Source of the DNA: Candidatus Obscuribacterales bacterium | Lineage (GTDB): Bacteria > Cyanobacteriota > Vampirovibrionia > Obscuribacterales > Obscuribacteraceae | Direction: 5' to 3' | NCBI GenBank assembly: GCA_021732025.1 | Contig: JAKFVU010000050.1 | Location: forward strand, 1-64,000 | Length of the DNA stretch: 64,000 bases | In this document: positions 61,936 to 64,000 of the stretch, piece after piece | Layout: the number at the start of each line of letters is the position of its first letter | How positions within the stretch are numbered: the first letter of the stretch is position 1 | Made by a program: the position numbers and the translations under genes | The notes under the pieces: generated by a model | Told to the model about the DNA's origin: nothing | Databases searched by the model: none | Seen by the model: only the letters and a program-made list of their open reading frames with translations

Positions 61936-63450
61936 CTATGCTTTTTCTTGGGAGTTGGAGATATTTTGGAGAGATGCAATTATTTCAGTTGCAGAACTCA
62001 TTCTAGTCTCTACTTCAAGATCGGTGCACCTTTTAACCAGATCATTTAACTGCGCGGATAACTCAATTTTCTCTCCAGGCTCCGATTGGCTCAGTGCTTC
62101 GGGATCTTCACCGGTCAATAGATAGTAAAGAGTTCCACCGAAAGCATAAATATCGCTTTGCAAGCATGCCTTTCCGCGAAACTGTTCTGGGGCAATATAT
62201 GACTGTTTGCCCACAAACGTTCCAGTGGCATTGCCGATAAACTCGTTGGCGGCGCCAAAATCGATGGCGACAATGGTGCCGTCTGGACGCAACACTAGAT
62301 TGTCAGGGGTAAGATCGCGGTGAATTACCGGCGGTTCTTGCTTGTGCAAGTAGTCGATAATTATTGCGATTTGCTCTGCCCATTGCAGAACTAAACCTTC
62401 GCGTACACGACCACTTTGTTTGACATACTGGCGTAGATCTTGGCCGCTAATATAATCTAGCAAGAGATAGCTGCGACTGTTCTCCACAAAGTAGTCGAGC
62501 ACTGGCACTATGTTTGGATGCTGCAGCTTGATTAGCAAACTGGCTTCGCGAGCAAACATTTCTCTGGCCTTGTCTTTCAACTCTACTTTGGCATCGTCTG
62601 GTACCACAGACTCTTTTAGAACCACCAAACTGTTGTTTTCAAGCTGACCTAGGTATACTGCAGAAAGGCCACCAAGAGCCAGTTGTCTTAAAACAGTCAG
62701 ACTACCATTGCGCATGATCATACCGGGTTCAAGAGGCATAAAGGCGGCTGCTCGAAAGCGTCTTTTTAGCTCGTCTTCCCATAATTCGGTGTGGCTGAGC
62801 ACGTCACCTTTGGCCAGTGCTACCAAATTTTGGTTAGCCTGTTGGCGCAAATGCACCCTAATGAGGCCGCTCAATTCTTCTAGAGACTCCCGCTCTGCGG
62901 TGCCAGCAAAGACATCGAAGCAAACCAAAAGTTTTTCGCAGGCGGCTATATCAATGCGGTCGAGCTTAATTACCACTGGCTTTTGCTGCTTAATGTAGAG
63001 CACTATTAGCTCATTTTTTAGCGGTGAGTCAGAGCTTTTTTTTTGGCTCTTTTCGCTTGAATGAAAGGCAATTTTGTTAACAGTATTCCAGGGGATGTAC
63101 TGTGGTCTAAATGTTGTAGAGAGAAGATCGCAGGGAACTTCCATTCCGTTTTTGTCTAATAACAAAGAAGACTTGCTGAGGTTGCGAATGGCCAGTAAAA
63201 AGAGAGTGGGAATAACTAAGCCACTCATTATCAAAAAAATATCGCGTATTCTGTTAGAGGAATCGTGGCTAAATATCTCTGAGTTCAATAGGCCGAAGAG
63301 CCCTAAAACACATGCTGTAACTGGGATTAAACCCCAGACGACTATACTCATTCGCAGTGTTGTTAAAAGTGATTGGCGGGCGCGATCTGAGTATTGCAAA
63401 CTAATAGTCTGTGAGTCGCCAGAAGACTGCAAGGCTTCTATATTTGCCAT
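61936..63450 (-). CDS. Ser/Thr protein kinase with N-terminal membrane segments
   Basis: The protein has 504 residues. Two membrane helices lie at about 33-52 and 70-90. A linker domain (about 95-215, beta-rich with [19 protein letters not shown]) resembles a PH-like module. The kinase domain (about 240-495) has [17 protein letters not shown] lysine, [11 protein letters not shown] (Thr for Lys but Asp and Asn kept), [20 protein letters not shown] and [16 protein letters not shown]. It overlaps the upstream kinase gene by 13 bases, and the two C-termini are similar ([11 protein letters not shown] and VPPEQFRGKPC), so the pair arose by duplication. Confidence 0.92.
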   Translation of the reverse strand: MANIEALQSSGDSQTISLQYSDRARQSLLTTLRMSIVVWGLIPVTACVLGLFGLLNSEIFSHDSSNRIRDIFLIMSGLVIPTLFLLAIRNLSKSSLLLDKNGMEVPCDLLSTTFRPQYIPWNTVNKIAFHSSEKSQKKSSDSPLKNELIVLYIKQQKPVVIKLDRIDIAACEKLLVCFDVFAGTAERESLEELSGLIRVHLRQQANQNLVALAKGDVLSHTELWEDELKRRFRAAAFMPLEPGMIMRNGSLTVLRQLALGGLSAVYLGQLENNSLVVLKESVVPDDAKVELKDKAREMFAREASLLIKLQHPNIVPVLDYFVENSRSYLLLDYISGQDLRQYVKQSGRVREGLVLQWAEQIAIIIDYLHKQEPPVIHRDLTPDNLVLRPDGTIVAIDFGAANEFIGNATGTFVGKQSYIAPEQFRGKACLQSDIYAFGGTLYYLLTGEDPEALSQSEPGEKIELSAQLNDLVKRCTDLEVETRMSSATEIIASLQNISNSQEKA

Positions 63451-64000
63451 GGCTGCTCCGCTGCTTGTTTGGCCTTTTTGTCATAGCTTCTAGTTTCTAT
63501 TGTTTCACCTTCACGACCGTCTTTTGCCAGAGAAATTCTACCGCCGGCTTCCTCTTCTTCGATAAAAATATTTTTCTCAACAGCTTCTGCAACTGTTTCT
63601 GCAATTTCTTCTGAAGCTGGATGCGAATCCATAGGACCTTCTTCCATTAAGGCATTATTCAATTCATGGGCATTGGCTAGCCTCGTTTTGAGCGACATAG
63701 AAGTGCAAGCTTTGATAATAGAATCTAGTTTGCTCAAGTGTTTATTAGTGATGTCAAATTCAAAATCAGTTGTAGGTTCAGGGTCAGTTTCTGTTTTTGC
63801 TTTTGCATTTGCTTTTAGCAGGGACGACTGCGAGATTGGTTCGGGATCTTCGCCTGTTGCAAGATAGAACAGTGTTGCTCCAAGTGCATAAATATCACTT
63901 GCTTCGCAGGGCTTACCTCTAAATTGTTCTGGTGGAACATAGGCATGTTTGCCCACGATAGTTCCTGTTTTGCCGTCGTCTTTAGATTCACTAGCAACAT
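63438..64000 (-). CDS. Ser/Thr protein kinase, C-terminal part (5' end outside the window)
   Basis: The visible frame of 187 codons is open to base 64000 and ends at 63438. It begins in the activation segment (ASESKDDGKTGTIVGKHAYVPPEQFRGK), continues with SDIYALGATLFYLATGEDPEPIS and ends the kinase domain near a TRLANAHELNNAL helix. An acidic tail (EEIAETVAEAVEKNIFIEEEE) follows. A GTG at 63956 is inside the kinase core and is not a real start. The gene overlaps the next kinase by 13 bases and is its close paralogue. Confidence 0.88.
   Translation of the reverse strand, partial: VASESKDDGKTGTIVGKHAYVPPEQFRGKPCEASDIYALGATLFYLATGEDPEPISQSSLLKANAKAKTETDPEPTTDFEFDITNKHLSKLDSIIKACTSMSLKTRLANAHELNNALMEEGPMDSHPASEEIAETVAEAVEKNIFIEEEEAGGRISLAKDGREGETIETRSYDKKAKQAAEQPWQI

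Noticed and set aside
63815-64000. Minus-strand frame starting at the window edge
   Set aside because: The overlapping frame that continues the kinase activation segment has clear kinase motifs.

Overview
The window is about 64 kb of bacterial chromosome of moderate GC. It has bacterial-type cell-wall genes (ddl, murB, murC, uppP), a ribosomal protein gene (rpsT), a cyanobacterial-style RRM protein with a Gly-rich tail, five Ser/Thr kinase genes, Tad-pilus-like pseudopilins and many secreted TPR proteins. This mix best fits a non-photosynthetic cyanobacterial relative (Melainabacteria/Obscuribacterales-like). That placement is inference from gene content; no 16S or long marker was available. 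Nothing photosynthetic is present.

Layout. 0-0.5 kb: 3' half of tRNA-Arg(CCU) and an antisense DHp-like fragment. 0.5-9.5 kb: a TPR-like protein, a kinase-fold protein lacking catalytic residues, a VOC protein, and an envelope block (TadE/TadG-like proteins, a fasciclin protein, a Ser-rich exported protein, a TPR protein with an HMA-like domain). 9.5-14 kb: on one strand, a Ro60-family TROVE protein, a bacterial Y RNA containing a circularly permuted tRNA mimic, a structured leader, a McrB-like AAA+ ATPase and an overlapping DUF2357/PD-(D/E)XK nuclease. 15-21 kb: glyoxylate shunt (aceB-aceA) facing two citrate-synthase genes, the second with an N-terminal HTH, around repeated AT-rich operator-like sites. 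21-30 kb: repeat and His-rich proteins, an SSB-like protein, a kinase, ddl-murB-murC and rpsT. 30-44 kb: a caspase-fold/TonB_C protein, rsmI, uppP, a two-motif retropepsin, an acyl-CoA mutase, hutU, lysC, an RRM gene, folP-folK. 44-50 kb: a large VIT/VWA-like membrane protein, covarying palindromic repeats, a TPR pseudogene, a gene apparently starting at AUU, small unknown genes. 50-64 kb: lipoate metabolism, pyrimidine-nucleoside phosphorylase, mqnA, a kinase, a stand-alone E2 catalytic domain, a patatin lacking its serine, a GspE-N-like repeat protein, an SAM-hydrolase-family protein, response regulators with GGDEF output, msrB and two adjacent kinases, the last cut by the window edge.

The most notable locus is 9519-13959. 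Ro60-Y RNA particles are RNA-handling complexes, while McrB-like ATPase plus DUF2357 nuclease pairs belong to the McrBC-type restriction world. The order rsr, Y RNA, AAA+, nuclease on one strand, with a 166-nt multi-hairpin leader lacking a Shine-Dalgarno sequence, suggests an RNP-coupled nuclease system. A second theme is degenerate enzyme folds kept as full-length genes: a pseudokinase, a caspase fold without its dyad, a patatin without its serine, a citrate synthase without one active-site His, and a receiver domain without its Asp.
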